The notes: a model not told the origin generated them from the sequence alone. A stretch of DNA of 64,000 bases from Zygnema cylindricum (GCA_037447655.1 JBBHKE010000899.1:54441-118440), one strand, 5' to 3'. Counted from the first letter of the stretch, positions 11,154 to 22,836 are shown. Translations and numbers: made by a program.

Positions 11154-11320
11154 CCTACTTCCCGCTACTATGTACCTCCGGATCTAAAACTGTCGTCTTC
11201 TTCCCCACTACACGGCATTTCCTACTTCCCGCTACTATGTACCTCCTGATCTAAAACTGTCATCTTCTTCCCCACTACACGACATTTCCTACTTCCCGCT
11301 ACTATGTACCTCCTGATCCG
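11154..11320 (+). repeat. 67-bp tandem repeat, about 2.5 copies
   Basis: CCTACTTCCCGCTACTATGT starts at 11154, 11221 and 11288, so the period is exactly 67 bp. The copies differ at a few positions only. The array leads directly into the CA/poly-C region. Confidence 0.95.
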
Positions 11321-11447
11321 GCCTGCGGCCGCTGCCAACCGCACAAACACCGGCGAAACCATAGGTGCGACCCCCCTATGTCATTACCGGCCACTCCCCC
11401 CCCCTCCCATGAATCGCCAGACTCCCCGTCCCCCCATATAGCGAGTT

Positions 11448-11800
<353 letters not shown>

Positions 11801-11827
11801 TTTGGTGGTAGCGGGGCCCGAGAAACT

Positions 11828-14738
11828 ATGGCTCGCTGCCGACGATTCCTTCGAGGTGATTGGAAGGCCCTTCACGCCGAGCACGAGGATCGAGTTGCGA
11901 GTGCTTCCTTCACACCACGTGGTAGATCTAAGACATCAGATGTACCATCCTCTTATCATCGTGCGGTTCATTTGGGCCGAGTTGGTGAGCTCTCTCGAGC
12001 GGTTCGCGCCCTCCAACCGTTTAATCCTGCTCGTCGGTTTACTGAGACTATCGAGATTCTTCGATCTCTCCATCCACCGGCTCCCACCCCTCAAGCCCCC
12101 TCTATTCACACCTTTGAGCCATCAGAGTATTTTATCCTAAATCGAGACGCTTTCGTTAAAGCCCTTACGACTTCTCCACATCTTGGGGGTCCATCGGGCA
12201 CAGTTTATGAGTTATTTCGCGACGTTTTGCCTCCGGAATCAGGTGCCCGAGGTTTTGATGTGTTTTTTTCGAGTTTGTTCTCTTATTGCCGGTGGTACTG
12301 TTCCCTCTCATATATGTGATCTCCTTACGGCCTCCCGCCTTGTAGCTGTCACCAAACTCAATGGGGGAATCCGTCTTATTGGCGAGGTGTTGTACTGATT
12401 GGTGGCCCGTGCTATCTGCATCCAGCTCCAACCCGCTTTCCATGATTATTTCTCTCCTCATCAGTTTGGAGTGGCAACCCGGGGAGGTTGTGAAGTTGTG
12501 GTCCACGGAATCCGAGCGTTGTTGGATGCCCATCCGGATTATTTAGTCCTTCAAGTTGATGTTTCTAATGCTTTCAATACAGTGGATTGTAATGGCATTT
12601 TTTCCGAGATAATGGTTGCACCTTCTCCAATTGTCCAGATATTCCCTTTTGTGAGGGCCTTTTATTCTTTGAGCACCAGCCTCTCCTTTTCCATTGATGG
12701 TGATTTGGTCCAACTTTCTTCCACGACCGACACTCGTCAGGGCGATCCACTTGGAGGCCCTTTGTTTGCCCTTGCTCATTACCGAGCCCTTCGAGCTTTC
12801 ACGACCGCTTTTCCATCTTGCCTCTTCCCTTCAGTTGTGGACGACACACACATTATTGGTCCTTGGGACCAAGTTATACCGGCCTATACCTTTTTCAAGG
12901 ATCGTTTGGCCGAACTCAATCTTCTTGTCCAACCCACTAAGTGTGTTGTGTGGTCCCCCAATGCTTTTCCTCCTTCTTTCATTCCACCTCCTGGTTTTCA
13001 GACTCCTCCTCCATCAGAAGGCATTCGTGTGTTAGGTTGCCCTCTCGGTTTTGATTTATACATCAAGCAATTTATTGATTTTGCTCTTCAGACAGATTTG
13101 TCCCATGTGGATGACCTTCCTAACCTTTGCAATCCCCAAGTGGCTTTTGCACTTTTAACTGGGTGTTTCCCCCATCGCCTCTCCTACCTTACTCGTACTT
13201 CCCCTCCCACTCCTACTTTTGTATCGTCTATTTCTGCATTTGAGGATCGGCTCATGGACGTCCTTCATACTTTGTTAGGTCGTGGGGCTTTTGATCGTGA
13301 GTGTGGGCCTGCAGCCCGTATCCAGGCGAGTCTTCCAGTCTTTGCAGGTGGTTTGGGTTTACTGTCGACGGCCCGTGTTGCTCCAGCTGCCTATTTGGGA
13401 AGTTGGTGCCTTGTTGCATCCACTATCGTCTCTCGTTTTTTTGGGTGGGGACACTCCTATTCTTGCTACTGTTGTACCCCGAGTTTCGGACAGTGTGCTC
13501 GCCTTCCAACGGTCCCTTCTCGATGCATCTCGTTCTCTTTTTCCTGCTCCTATCGCGGATATGCCAGTTTTTTCCACTCTTGTTTCGACATCAGTTGCAC
13601 GTGTTCAAGATTCCATTTTTGATAAGGTTGTCTCCGCTATTAAGTCCGAGCTTCTCGAGGCGCTTCCTTCTGATACTTGTAGAAATTAATGGTTTTAAGT
13701 ATTTTCTAGGTCTGAATAGAAAGAAAGAAGCCGAGGCAGTCTACCTCTAACTTCTCTCTCCAACTCTCAAACTTGTCGCAGTCACTGAGAAATCGGAGAG
13801 GAAGCTAGAGCCATGGCTACCTAGGCTATCCTGAGGTTTACGGGGAATTTATATTAGTTCGGGTTTATTTATTTAAAAGGTATGTGCCGGCGGCAGGAAT
13901 TGATCCTTGTACCTACCGGCTGGCAGATAGGAAATAGATGGTAGCCTTAGCCGTTAAGTCTAGGAGTCATATACGTAGTATATAGTTTGATAGGTATTTA
14001 AATATGTATACGTACGATTATTCATTTAACTATAATAGATTACGGGATACATAGATCCGGTAATATATAAAGTACGGATTACGGTACGGACTATAAATCA
14101 ATACCGCGCATTTGTTTCGTAAATGAAACAAATACCGCACATGTATTTATTACGGCTACGATTAAATTAGATTCTAATCGGACGGCCGCAATTAGCGCCG
14201 AGATCGCGGAGGAAGTTTTCGGCGGTTTGTGGCCATCGCCACATCAAATGACGCGTGGCGAAATGTCGTTGGATCGTGGAATCCCCGGATTCCTTCGTGT
14301 CGGATTGACATTGTATTACCTGATGGTGCGCGTTGTTTGGCAAACCCTGTTTCTGATACTGTTGTTAGTCGGGCAGCTCGACATGTGGACGTGGCCGCAA
14401 GCGACGCGGCTAGGAGGAAGGAGCGTGATTATGCCCATCGCGATGCTATGGATGGTTTCATTCCGATGGCGGTGGAGATATTTGGTTGTTTGGGTGTGGC
14501 TTTGGACGAGTTTCTCCGTGCTTGTGGTCGGCGTTCGTTTGAGCAGCGGGGACCCGCGAGCCCTTCAGTTTCAGTGCTTACTTCCTTTAACCGTCAACGT
14601 TTATCAGTGGCCCTTCAGCGAGTGCATGCTTCTATCCTACTTCGATCGTCTATTGCGGCTATGGATCGTCGACGTGTCCCAAAACTCCCTCATCGTGCTC
14701 CTCCGGGGTTCGGGGACTTACGTGGTTGCTTTGCGTAG
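11828..14738 (+). pseudogene. Reverse transcriptase-type ORF, interrupted
   Basis: The N-terminal part (11828 to about 12280) includes GRVGELSRAVRAL, LHPPAP and GGPSGTVYELFRDVL, typical of the region before the RT palm in non-LTR elements. A one-base shift near 12275 and a TGA at 12396-12398 break the frame. The palm follows at 12399-13622: LQVDVSNAFNTVD (motif A), TRQGDPLGGPLFAL (motif B) and VVDDTHIIGP (motif C, both Asp kept). The frame shifts again near 13430. An LTR fragment interrupts at 13678; the ORF resumes near 14296 with DIVLPDGAR and FIPMAVEIFGCLG. This C-terminal region resembles that of RT elements with a restriction-like endonuclease, but the catalytic residues are not proven. 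About 375 bp present in the copy at 42.3 kb are missing at the LTR site. Confidence 0.75.
13678..14295 (+). mobile_element. Truncated Copia-like LTR inserted in the RT element
   Basis: Starts TGTAGAAATTAATGGT and follows the reverse complement of the LTR at 49119-50182 in order: the conserved GCCGAGGCAGTCTACCTC block, the CCATGGCTACCTAGG block, and lastly the CATCGCCACATC..ACGCGTGG block. It stops about 445 bp short of a full LTR and runs straight into RT-element sequence. No internal retrotransposon sequence or target duplication is present. Confidence 0.8.
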
Positions 14739-14884
14739 ATTTTTAGTTATGTTGGGGTTTTGTTGTTAGGTGTTAGCTCTTTCTTTCAGTGTTTCGTTTG
14801 TTGTTTTTTGCTTTTTTGGGTGTTTTCTGCAACTCTGAGACATCCATAGGACCTCAGAGTAAGCAGCTCACACGAAGCCTCTAG

Positions 14885-14894
14885 NNNNNNNNNN
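14885..14894. other. Assembly gap (10 N)
   Basis: A run of ten N, almost certainly of arbitrary length, inside the first RT element between two copies of its 3' domain. Confidence 1.
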
Positions 14895-15073
14895 TTGAGC
14901 AGGTTTCGGTGTGGGTTTGTTGGTTTATAGAGGTGGTGGTAGCCTTACTTTGGTAGGTATCGTAGCGCTACCCGTATTAGTGCGAGGAAGGAGGATCGGG
15001 GCAGCGCACGTCGGTGCGGGTGTACAGCTCGACAGGCTGACTGTTGTCATAGTCTTCATCCCAAACGGTTTTG

Positions 15074-15470
15074 TTGCAGTGGTGCGTGGCTGCACGCGAC
15101 GGGGCTAGGAGGAAGGAGCGTGATTATGCCCATCGCGATGCTATGGATGGTTTCATTCCGATGGTGGTGGAGATATTTGGTTGTTTGGGTGTGGCTTTGG
15201 ACGAGTTTCTTCGTGCTTGTGGTCGGCGTTCGTTTGAGCGGCGGGGACTTGGGAGCCCTTCAATTTCATTACTTACTTCCTTTTACCGTCAACATTTATT
15301 AGTGGCCTTTCAGCGAGTGCAGGCTTCTATCTTACTTGGATCGTCTATTGCGGCTATGGATCGTCGACGTGTCCCGGAACTCCCTCCTCGTGCTCCTCCG
15401 GGGTTCGGGGACTAACGTGGTTGCTTTGCGTAGATTTTTAGTTATGTTGGGGTTTTTTTGTTAGGTGTTA
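15074..15470 (+). repeat. Second copy of the RT element's C-terminal region
   Basis: This repeats 14390-14785 at high identity, including the AHRDAMDGFIPM motif and the run to RAPPGFGD. It then continues into the full 3' end (to 15683), which the first copy lacks beyond the gap. Confidence 0.85.
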
Positions 15471-15689
15471 GCTCTTTCTTTTGGTGTTTCGTTTGTTGTT
15501 TTTTGCTTTTTTGGGTGTTTTCCGTCTACTAGTTGTCATTTCGTGTTTTCGTTGCTTTTGCCTTGCTTATCGTTTTATTTTTTTCCCCCAACATGTAGTT
15601 TTTTCAGTTTTTGCCGTGCTACTTCTCTTTTGTTCCCATGGACTCAGATGGTTTACCATCGCGCTTTTTAATAAAGTCAGCCACTTAAG

Positions 15690-16770
15690 CCCTTATCTAA
15701 TAAGGTGCCTACCAATCAGATCATTTCTACAAGCCGAAAATACAGTAGCGGCCATAAGATACGTATGGCTTTAGTATGGCTCCAGTTAAAACGATGTACC
15801 TTTCACATCCGACGCCATGGCTTTATCCCTTTAAACCTGCCACGTGTACTCCGGATAGAAAGTACAAAAAGTACAAATATATCGGTAACTCTGACCGTTT
15901 GATAACCGATAACTATCGCTATCGGTGTTATCACGATAAATTTTTTACCGATACACAACACTACTAATTTGGGAACAACAAAAATGGAATATTCGCCGTA
16001 CGATTATATACATTAATATATGTATCGGTACAAATTATTAGAAATCGTACGACGTCGCGAATTTAAAATATCCGTACATGCCATACTAGTTTACGTGTCA
16101 GACTAATCCCTTTTTTTTGGGCGCACGTTCCTATGCGTGCGCGTCTGATTTAATTAACTTCTTGTAAAATTTTCACTTGAAAAGGTACATTTATGTACGG
16201 TCTGACATAGACCGTACACCACACTATTTAGATATTATTGTGCTTTCGTTCTTTAACGCTAATTTGTACGGTACCTTAATTAACGTCAAGGAAAAATTAA
16301 AATCATGTATCCTATTTGAGGAAATAAATCAAAATTTTAAGAACCCAAATTAGTGACTTTGACACTAATAACGATTCGCGGTGTAATGGGCGCGCAACAC
16401 GTTTATTTACGTGCGGTCGTCACAGTTTTGTTAGCATAGCACTTGGCCGGCCGTCTCAATTGTTGCTTTCTTATAACGGTCAACGTTCACAAGCGCGCGG
16501 CTTCATTTTAACCGGTTGATTACACTTTTTCGCAAGTTAAAGCAAGTCAACGATTGACCGTCAAATCTTTAACCAATTGTACCAATCTGTACTATTATGT
16601 ACGTATATTGTACTATTTTGGACATACTGACGTGGGCGCTTGCCCCCATCCAAAATACTCATGCGCTTTTATCATTTCCATGTTATCAAATGTTGTCGCT
16701 CAAGCCATTAGTACAATACGACAAAATTAATGAAGTGCTCTCCGTTACAATGTACATTTTTCCTTTACAG
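15690..16770. other. Non-coding, with remnants of TA-flanked elements
   Basis: CGATACACAACACTA near 15953 resembles the 759-bp element's end. CTAATAACGATTCGCGGTG with a following TA (16363-16384) is a right-hand family C or E end without a visible partner. No gene is recognised. Confidence 0.45.
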
Positions 16771-16927
16771 TGCCGGCCTTTTTTTCCGGCTAGGTTTGAG
16801 CTGCAACGATTGCAAAATATCCGACGGCGATAATTTGACGGCAACGGACGGTTCGGCAAGGGCCGTCTGTGGACCAACCGGGTGGAAACTTCGCACGAGT
16901 CTACTCGTTTTGTCGTTTTTCATGTAA
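16771..16927 (+). CDS. Possible terminal exon, Cys-rich with hydrophobic tail
   Basis: Begins after a good acceptor (TTTTCCTTTACAG) and reads 50 or so residues: a hydrophobic start, LSCNDCKISDGDN, AVCGPTGWK, and a C-terminal TSLLVLSFFM before TAA. A hydrophobic C-terminus of this kind could be a GPI-anchor signal. No family is recognised and no partner exon was found. Confidence 0.3.
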
Positions 16928-17075
16928 CTTGGCCCATGTACGTACCATCGTACCATCGTACCATCGTACAATCGTGTCAAAAGTTTCTGTTTTCGAGGCA
17001 ATCGACAGTATAAAATTATAAATACATATTTCTGCTTCATTATACTGCGTGCACACCTGCTTTTGTAATTTTTAG

Positions 17076-17755
17076 GTTTTTTCAGAGGCTCAAAAAATTG
17101 TGGATCTGTAGCTTCTTGTCTCTGATGCCATCTATTGTTTTAATACTTTTGATTTTTTTTTACTATTTTCTTTTAGGGTTTTAAATCTGAATGCTGAACC
17201 CTTGTTAAGTTTTGTCCCACCCTTTTCCTTCCATTTTTTATAAAGAAACCACATTTACAGTTTCTTTTTTTCATTTTATTGTAAAGTAACCGCATTCCAC
17301 AGTTTCTTTAAAATTAGGGTTTCACTTTTTTTTTTCTTTCTTTCTTTTTCTTTTTAAATGTCTGAAGCAGAAAAATCGCCTCCTGCAATTTTCTTTGATT
17401 TTTTTAAAAAACTAGAGTGTTGTTTTCGTCTGGAGAGCGACCATCCTGGTTGGTTCATCCATCCCTCTCTCTCCTCGCCTCCCTCCCCTCCCTCCCCTCC
17501 CTCCCCTCCTACCTCTCTCCCTCCTATCCCTTCCCCCCTCAAACCCTCTCATCGTGCCAGGTGGCCAAGGTCAAGAAAGAAAGAAAATGGCGGCAGAAGT
17601 AAAAATAAGAAGGAAGAAGACACGAGAGGGGAAGGACAGGGAGAGGATGGGGAGGAAGGAGAGGAAATGGCTCAAGGAGTCAATTGGGATTGGATTGAGA
17701 AGTTAAATGAAGTAGAGGGAGAGGAGGCGGAGAGGGAGAGGGAGAGGGAGAGGGT
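17076..17755 (+). repeat. Segmental duplication, copy 1 (about 680 bp)
   Basis: Nearly identical to 19092-19770, starting at the GTTTTTTCAGAGGCTC word and ending in a (GGGAGA)n tract. The copies differ by a handful of substitutions and small indels. The break in the GGGAGA run suggests repeat-mediated exchange. Confidence 0.95.
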
Positions 17756-17840
17756 GCTGGAGATGAGAAGAGTGGGAGAGAGGAAGGGATGGAGAGGGGG
17801 CGAGGGGAAGAGGGGGAAAGGAGTGAGGGGGAGACGTTGA
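17358..17840 (+). CDS. Hypothetical low-complexity ORF, shorter duplicate
   Basis: 160 codons from ATG. The N-terminal 33 residues (MSEAEKSPP, FFDFFKKLECCF) are followed by Ser/Pro-rich, then Arg/Glu/Gly-rich sequence. It matches 19373 until the GGGAGA tract at about 17755 and then diverges to a stop. No domain is recognised. It may be only an open frame in duplicated repeat-rich DNA. Confidence 0.3.
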   Translation: MSEAEKSPPAIFFDFFKKLECCFRLESDHPGWFIHPSLSSPPSPPSPPSPPTSLPPIPSPLKPSHRARWPRSRKKENGGRSKNKKEEDTRGEGQGEDGEEGEEMAQGVNWDWIEKLNEVEGEEAERERERERVLEMRRVGERKGWRGGEGKRGKGVRGRR

Positions 17841-18713
17841 GAAGGGGAGAGGTAGAGAGGGAAAGACTTGATTATTGGTATTCTTGTGTTTTATTTCATT
17901 ATTTTGCTGGTTTTTTTTTTAAATCATATGCAATGGATTTTTTTATATGAATTAAGGAATGGAAGGCAGAAAGGACGGTTAAATGATAAAATGTAAACAT
18001 ATTCACTTGTTGATTATTCATATACGTATGTATATGCTTTGCAAAATTTAAATGGTCACGAATACTTTGTTTTTTATATTATACAATGTAATTATATGTA
18101 TAATATATATATATATATATATTTTCTTATAAAATGCTATAAGACATATATGTTTGAATCATTCGTTTACTTTGAGTAGTTTTGAATTGTTTTCGTTGAA
18201 TATTTGAAATTTTATAAACAAATTATTCAAGTTGAAAATTGAAAACGGTGGGGAGAGCGTGACGCGAGGTTCTTTGCTTGTAGGAGCGAAACGGTATGCA
18301 ACATGGTATTCTAATTTCATCATTTTGAACAATCGTTTAAGGTTTTTTTTCGGGTATTTTAAGTTGTCCAGGCAACGATCAAAAGTCACAAATTTTGAAA
18401 AACGTACTTATCTGAAAAATGCCCATAAAAAACAAAAATATCTATTATGAAGACATTTTTTTTCTCCCTATTAAAATTTCCAATATTAGCCTGGAGTCAA
18501 ACGAGTATGTCAGGGTAGTAATTTATATTCAAAAAAAAAACTAAAATCAAAATTATGTGCCATATAAGGTCCAGTGTCCGCATTTTTTGTAAGTCTTGCT
18601 GTACACGAATCAAAATTGATGCTTTCTTACGATCTTTATTTTTAGGCGTTTTATCATGGATAATTATAACTTGCCGAGTAATTTTCTTTTACAATGGCGA
18701 ACCATATTTGCAG

Positions 18714-19141
18714 TAACATTTATAACAACTACTTCACCGGGCCGGTTACCGGAGTCAACGGGCTCCCAAGTTGTGGCAACTTATCCACCAAATGTCTATT
18801 TGGCCCAAGGCTCCCGACCGGGTGTGCACCAAGTGATCAACGAAGTAAAAGCGATTGTAACGCGTTTTGTAATGCGACCCAGCCAGGGGGCCCTTGTGGG
18901 GGAGGCAGTATTTGCTCCAGTGGCGCAAACGGGACATCATGTGCATGCAATGAAGGATACAACAATTCGGCGAGCAAGTTCATTTGCAAATGTAGGTCCA
19001 CGCGACAACAAATCAAATTTTCTTAAATTATCTCATTTCAAATATTCCAAAGAGGCAAATTACATGTATATTTATAATCTTCTAATATGCAGTTTTTTCA
19101 GAGGCTCAAAAAATTGTGGATCTGTAGCTTCTTGTCTCTGA
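18714..19141 (+). CDS. Cys-rich exon pair (LRR C-cap-like / EGF-like), gene 5' part missing
   Basis: The first exon is 18714-18991, after the acceptor TATTTGCAG, ending AAAT|GTAGGT. It reads NNYFTGPVTG (the tail of an LRR or a similar turn), then a Cys-rich stretch: LPSCGN, STKCLF, DQRSKSDCNAFC, GGPCGGGSICSS, SCACNEGY, FICK. The QRS..DC.AFC spacing resembles the cap after the LRRs of plant receptor proteins, and the CGGGSIC..CAC part is EGF-like. The last exon would be 19104-19141 (after TTTCAGAG), giving a TGC Cys codon, SKNCGSVASC and TGA; splicing two bases earlier gives an immediate TAG instead. The protein is probably extracellular. The upstream exons were not found. Confidence 0.45.
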
Positions 19142-19770
19142 TGCCATCTATTGTTTTAATACTTTTGATTTTTTTTTACTATTTTCTTTTAGGGTTTTAA
19201 ATCTGAATGCTGAACCCTTTTTAAGTTTTGTCCCACCCTTTTCCTTCCATTTTTTATAAAGAAACCACATTTACAGTTTCTTTTTTTCATTTTATTATAA
19301 AGAAACGGCATTCCACAGTTTCTTTAAAATTAGGGTTTCACTTTTTTTTTTTATCTTTCTTTTTCTTTTTAAATGTCTGAAGCAGAAAAATCGCCTCCTG
19401 CAATTTTCTTCGATTTTTTTAAAAAACTAGAGTGTTGTTTTCGTCTGGAGAGCGACCATCCTGGTTGGTTCATCCATCCCTCTCTCTCCTCGCCTCGCTC
19501 CCCTCCCTCCCCTCCCTCCCCTCCTACCTCTCTCCCTCCTATCCCTTCCCCCCTCAAACCCTCTCATCGTGCCAGGTGGCCAAGGTCAAGAAAGAAAGAA
19601 AATGGCGGCAGAAGTAAAAATAAGAAGGAAGAAGACACGAGAGGGGAAGGACAGGGAGAGGATGGGGAGGAAGGAGAGGAAATGGCTCAAGGAGTCAATT
19701 GGGATTGGATTGAGAAGTTAAATGAAGTAGAGGGAGATGAGGCGGAGAGGGAGAGGGAGAGGGAGAGGGA
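19092..19770 (+). repeat. Segmental duplication, copy 2
   Basis: Partner of 17076-17755. It includes the proposed last exon of the Cys-rich gene and the start of the ORF at 19373. Confidence 0.95.
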
Positions 19771-20287
19771 GAGGGAGCGAGGAGAAGGAGAGGGAGGTGA
19801 GGGTGTAGGAGAGAAGGGAGATGGAGTACAAGGAGGAGCGGTCGGAGGAGAGGAAGGAAAGGAAGGAGAGGGAGGAAGGGAAGGAGAGGGAGGGAAGAAA
19901 GTGTTCATGAAAAGTTTAAGCAGGAGAGAGATGGTTGCTTTGAAAGCTATAGAAAAGGCAGAAGAGAGGGAAGAGGGAGAGAACAGTATTGATTCTAAAT
20001 TGGAGGAGGAGAGAGCGAGGAGTGGGCAAATTGCCTCTGAGGTTCGAAGGAGAGCCATTTTGGAGACACGGAGGGCAGGGGGGGAGAGGGAGAGCAGGAG
20101 GGGAGAGGGAAAAGAGAGGGGTGAAGGAGGGGGGGGGTCTCGGTTGAAAAAATGGAGAGAAAGGGAGAGAGGAGTGGTAGAGAGGAGAAATAGTGAGGAT
20201 GGGAATACTTTGGCTAGAGTGAAGATGATGAATGGCGGAGGACAGGAGAGGAGTGTGAGTCTGGGGAGGGAGAAGGAGATGGCATAG
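19373..20287 (+). CDS. Hypothetical charged low-complexity protein
   Basis: 304 codons from an ATG just after a T-rich leader. The N-terminus reads MSEAEKSPPAIFFDFF, followed by a Ser/Pro stretch. A short non-repetitive patch GVNWDWIEKLNEVEG is followed by Arg/Glu/Gly repeats and a possible helical segment (MKSLSRREMVALKAIEKAEE, SKLEEERARSGQIA). No domain or targeting signal is recognised. Much of it lies in a GGGAGA-rich tract, so it may be a chance open frame; the helix-like part is the best argument for coding. GA-rich frames continue to 20578 without clear coding signal. Confidence 0.35.
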   Translation: MSEAEKSPPAIFFDFFKKLECCFRLESDHPGWFIHPSLSSPRSPPSPPSPPTSLPPIPSPLKPSHRARWPRSRKKENGGRSKNKKEEDTRGEGQGEDGEEGEEMAQGVNWDWIEKLNEVEGDEAERERERERERERGEGEGGEGVGEKGDGVQGGAVGGEEGKEGEGGREGEGGKKVFMKSLSRREMVALKAIEKAEEREEGENSIDSKLEEERARSGQIASEVRRRAILETRRAGGERESRRGEGKERGEGGGGSRLKKWRERERGVVERRNSEDGNTLARVKMMNGGGQERSVSLGREKEMA

Positions 20288-20579
20288 GTAGCCCTCGTGG
20301 TAGACATTGGAATGGTGGCGGAGGAGAGGGAGACAGAATTGCATTTGTGAAGGGCGGGAGAGTGAGGGAGAAAGAGGGGGAGAGGGATGGGGAGGATGGG
20401 TTGGCAGAGTGGAAATAGAGAGGAAGGAGAGAGAACAGAAGAAAATGAGGGAGGAGAGGGAATTAACGAGGGGGAATGGAATGTGGAGAGTGAAAGAGGG
20501 AGGAGAGAGAGAAGAGATATATTGGTTAACTTTGCATTTGTTTTAGGTCTTTATGCGAATATTTATCCAATATTGTAAA

Positions 20580-22570
20580 ATTCATTGTCTTTTTAAAGAG
20601 ACTATGGGAATAATAAAGGGGCATTGAGTGATGGTTAGATTATTGTGCCGTTTATTATCGGTTTCATTCAACGGTAAGCAGTTCCTGTAGGTTTCAGATT
20701 TAGTTCTCAGTTTCAGTTTTGGTTTGAGTTTTAACCGAGCCATACGCCGTGAGGCTAGGAAAAGGAGGAGGAGAGGGAGAGGGAGAGTGGGAGGAAGGAT
20801 GTATCGTCAACATTTTTGCATTTGGTCTTCAAGAGGATCTTTATGTCAGTACAAGCTAAGTACAAAATTAGTGTAGATATCAGGATTCAAGCATAGGTTA
20901 AGTTTTGGAGTTAGTTTCTGAAATTTTTCCAAAAATAACTTAGTTTCAAGGCACCTTTTCTGGAAAAATGGAAGTAAACCCTAAGAAATCCTAATTTCAA
21001 AATGGAGAGATTTGTAAAGAAAGGTTGACATTTGACTGGAGTACCATCTTCAACCTTTTTATGTTTTTTTTTCTTGAATATGTATCATTTCACAGCTCAT
21101 TTGTTTCTATCTTTTGTAATTTACTGTAACATTTTTATATGGACACACCAGCTTTATACTTTGTTGTAAAGTTAGTACTTTGTTTTATGTTCTTTATTCT
21201 ACTTTTTCCATGTGTGCAGTTTTTGAATATCTCTTCTGTTAGAGTTCCATGTAACACAAATAGTTTCTGTTATTTCAACGCAATTGCCTGTTTCTTTGAA
21301 TAGATGTATGATGGGTTTTTAGGGTTTAAAATCAACAAGGATGACCAGATTATTGTTAAAGCTTTCTTACTATGAAAAAAAAAGTTAATGAGAGCTATGA
21401 ATGAAAAACTTTGACTTCGGGGTGAAATTTCTGTTTTCGATTTATGAAAACCAAATTGTGAGTGCAGTCGTGGGAATGACTTCAATTGTCGCGGCAAATA
21501 TTTTGTTTGGAGCTTTTCTTACTTGGTTCCTATGTTTTTGTTTTGTTGAGTTTATTATTCCTGTGTGATGTATTCCCCGATATTTACTGTGAGCTTTACG
21601 AAGAAGGCGCGATAATAGACCAATTTAAGTACATGGGAATAAAATAAATGAAGGGCAAAAATGAAAGTGTAAATCCGAACCCGGGAGGAAGCAAACTAAA
21701 ATTAAATCAACGCAGAAGAAAATAACACATGCTCCTGATTTGCTGTAAGGAAATTTGCTGTTAAACCTTCGACCTTATTTGGGGTAAAGCATTAAATTGA
21801 TCCGTTAGTTGTTATGGTATACAGTGGAGAATACCGTCACAAGGGCTCTTTGAGTCTGACATAGTGGTATAGGATTTCTCCATGGCAATAAGTTTTAACT
21901 CAAACTTATGGATACAATTCTCATAGTCAAGCCTAATGCTTCATCGTCACCTTCATTTTGCCCTCTACTCTAACTACCGTGTTCACATAAGTTGTTCATA
22001 CACTTTTGAAGAAAAATGTTATTCTCTTCATGACGAGAGCATCGTCATTTGCTATAATCGCTAGAAGAGGCTATCTCAGAGCCTCTGATGTGACATCTCA
22101 GTTTTATTTGCAAGTTATGCGCCTAACCGGAAGAGCGACATTTCTTATTTGACGACTCACCCTGATATTCGTGAGCCTGTTACGATGTTTGTGGTAAGCT
22201 TTCCGAGCTTCTAAATCCGGTTGTTAGATTTGGTGGTTAGTTTTTCAGTTCTACGTTTGGAGTTTTTATGTCTTCAGCATTCGGTGCCTATTTCACCCTC
22301 CATTTTCCCTCCTCAAAGCAATATATGGCGTTTTAACGGAAAAGGATGTTTCATGATGATGATAATACAAAAGAATGGTGGTGGTTGGTGTTGGTGGGAA
22401 GATAAATGTTTGAAACCATAAATCAACAGTGCAGATCTTTCTAAAATAATTTAACTAATCTTTGTAAAATGCATATTATATGAAGTGTGTATAGCTCTCT
22501 ACCGTGGTAATGCATGGAACACGTTGTTCAACTGAAGCCATCTGACAATTAAGTACACGTCTGAATCTTG
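20580..22570. other. No recognisable gene
   Basis: AT-rich sequence with a GGAGGAGAGGGAGAG tract near 20760-20800. Short frames on both strands show no domain. Confidence 0.5.
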
Positions 22571-22577
22571 CGTTTTT

Positions 22578-22836
22578 AGGTGTGAAGGTCGCGTGTGAAA
22601 GGGTCCACGTCACCTTTCACTCCTTTCACTCCAATTTCGCTTTACGACGCCTCGCGCCGCGCGGAGCGTCGCAAGTATAAATATGTTCAGGGTTTTTTTC
22701 TCATTTGTGTTTTTTTTATATACAAAAAACACAACCAATAACCCTATGACCCTAAAAATCCGAGGGACCCGGGCGGTATTTTGCAAAGTGTGAAAGGCAT
22801 GGGGCATTTCGCGGTGTGAAAGAGGGTTTCACACCT
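22578..22836. mobile_element. Putative MITE with GGTGTGAA ends
   Basis: AGGTGTGAA at 22578 and TTCACACCT at 22828-22836 are inverted. Several internal GTGTGAAAGG and CCTTTCAC words are subterminal repeats in both directions. It is 259 bp with no coding signal. No target duplication is obvious, so it stays tentative. Downstream, 22840-23849 shows nothing recognisable. Confidence 0.4.

Larger units (their letters stand above)
11803..15683 (+). mobile_element. Decayed non-LTR-like reverse-transcriptase element, copy 1
   Basis: The element starts right after poly-C and ends near ATAAAGTCAGCC, the same 3' end as the copy at 41505 (minus). It holds an RT-type ORF, a C-terminal domain with the FIPMAVEIFG motif, a truncated Copia-like LTR inside, a 10-N gap and a second copy of its C-terminal part. 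No target duplication is recognised. Confidence 0.75.

Noticed and set aside
19687-20344. Minus-strand Ser/Pro-rich frames of 142-206 codons
   Set aside because: They are shadows of the GGGAGA-rich tract, with no domain and no splice context.
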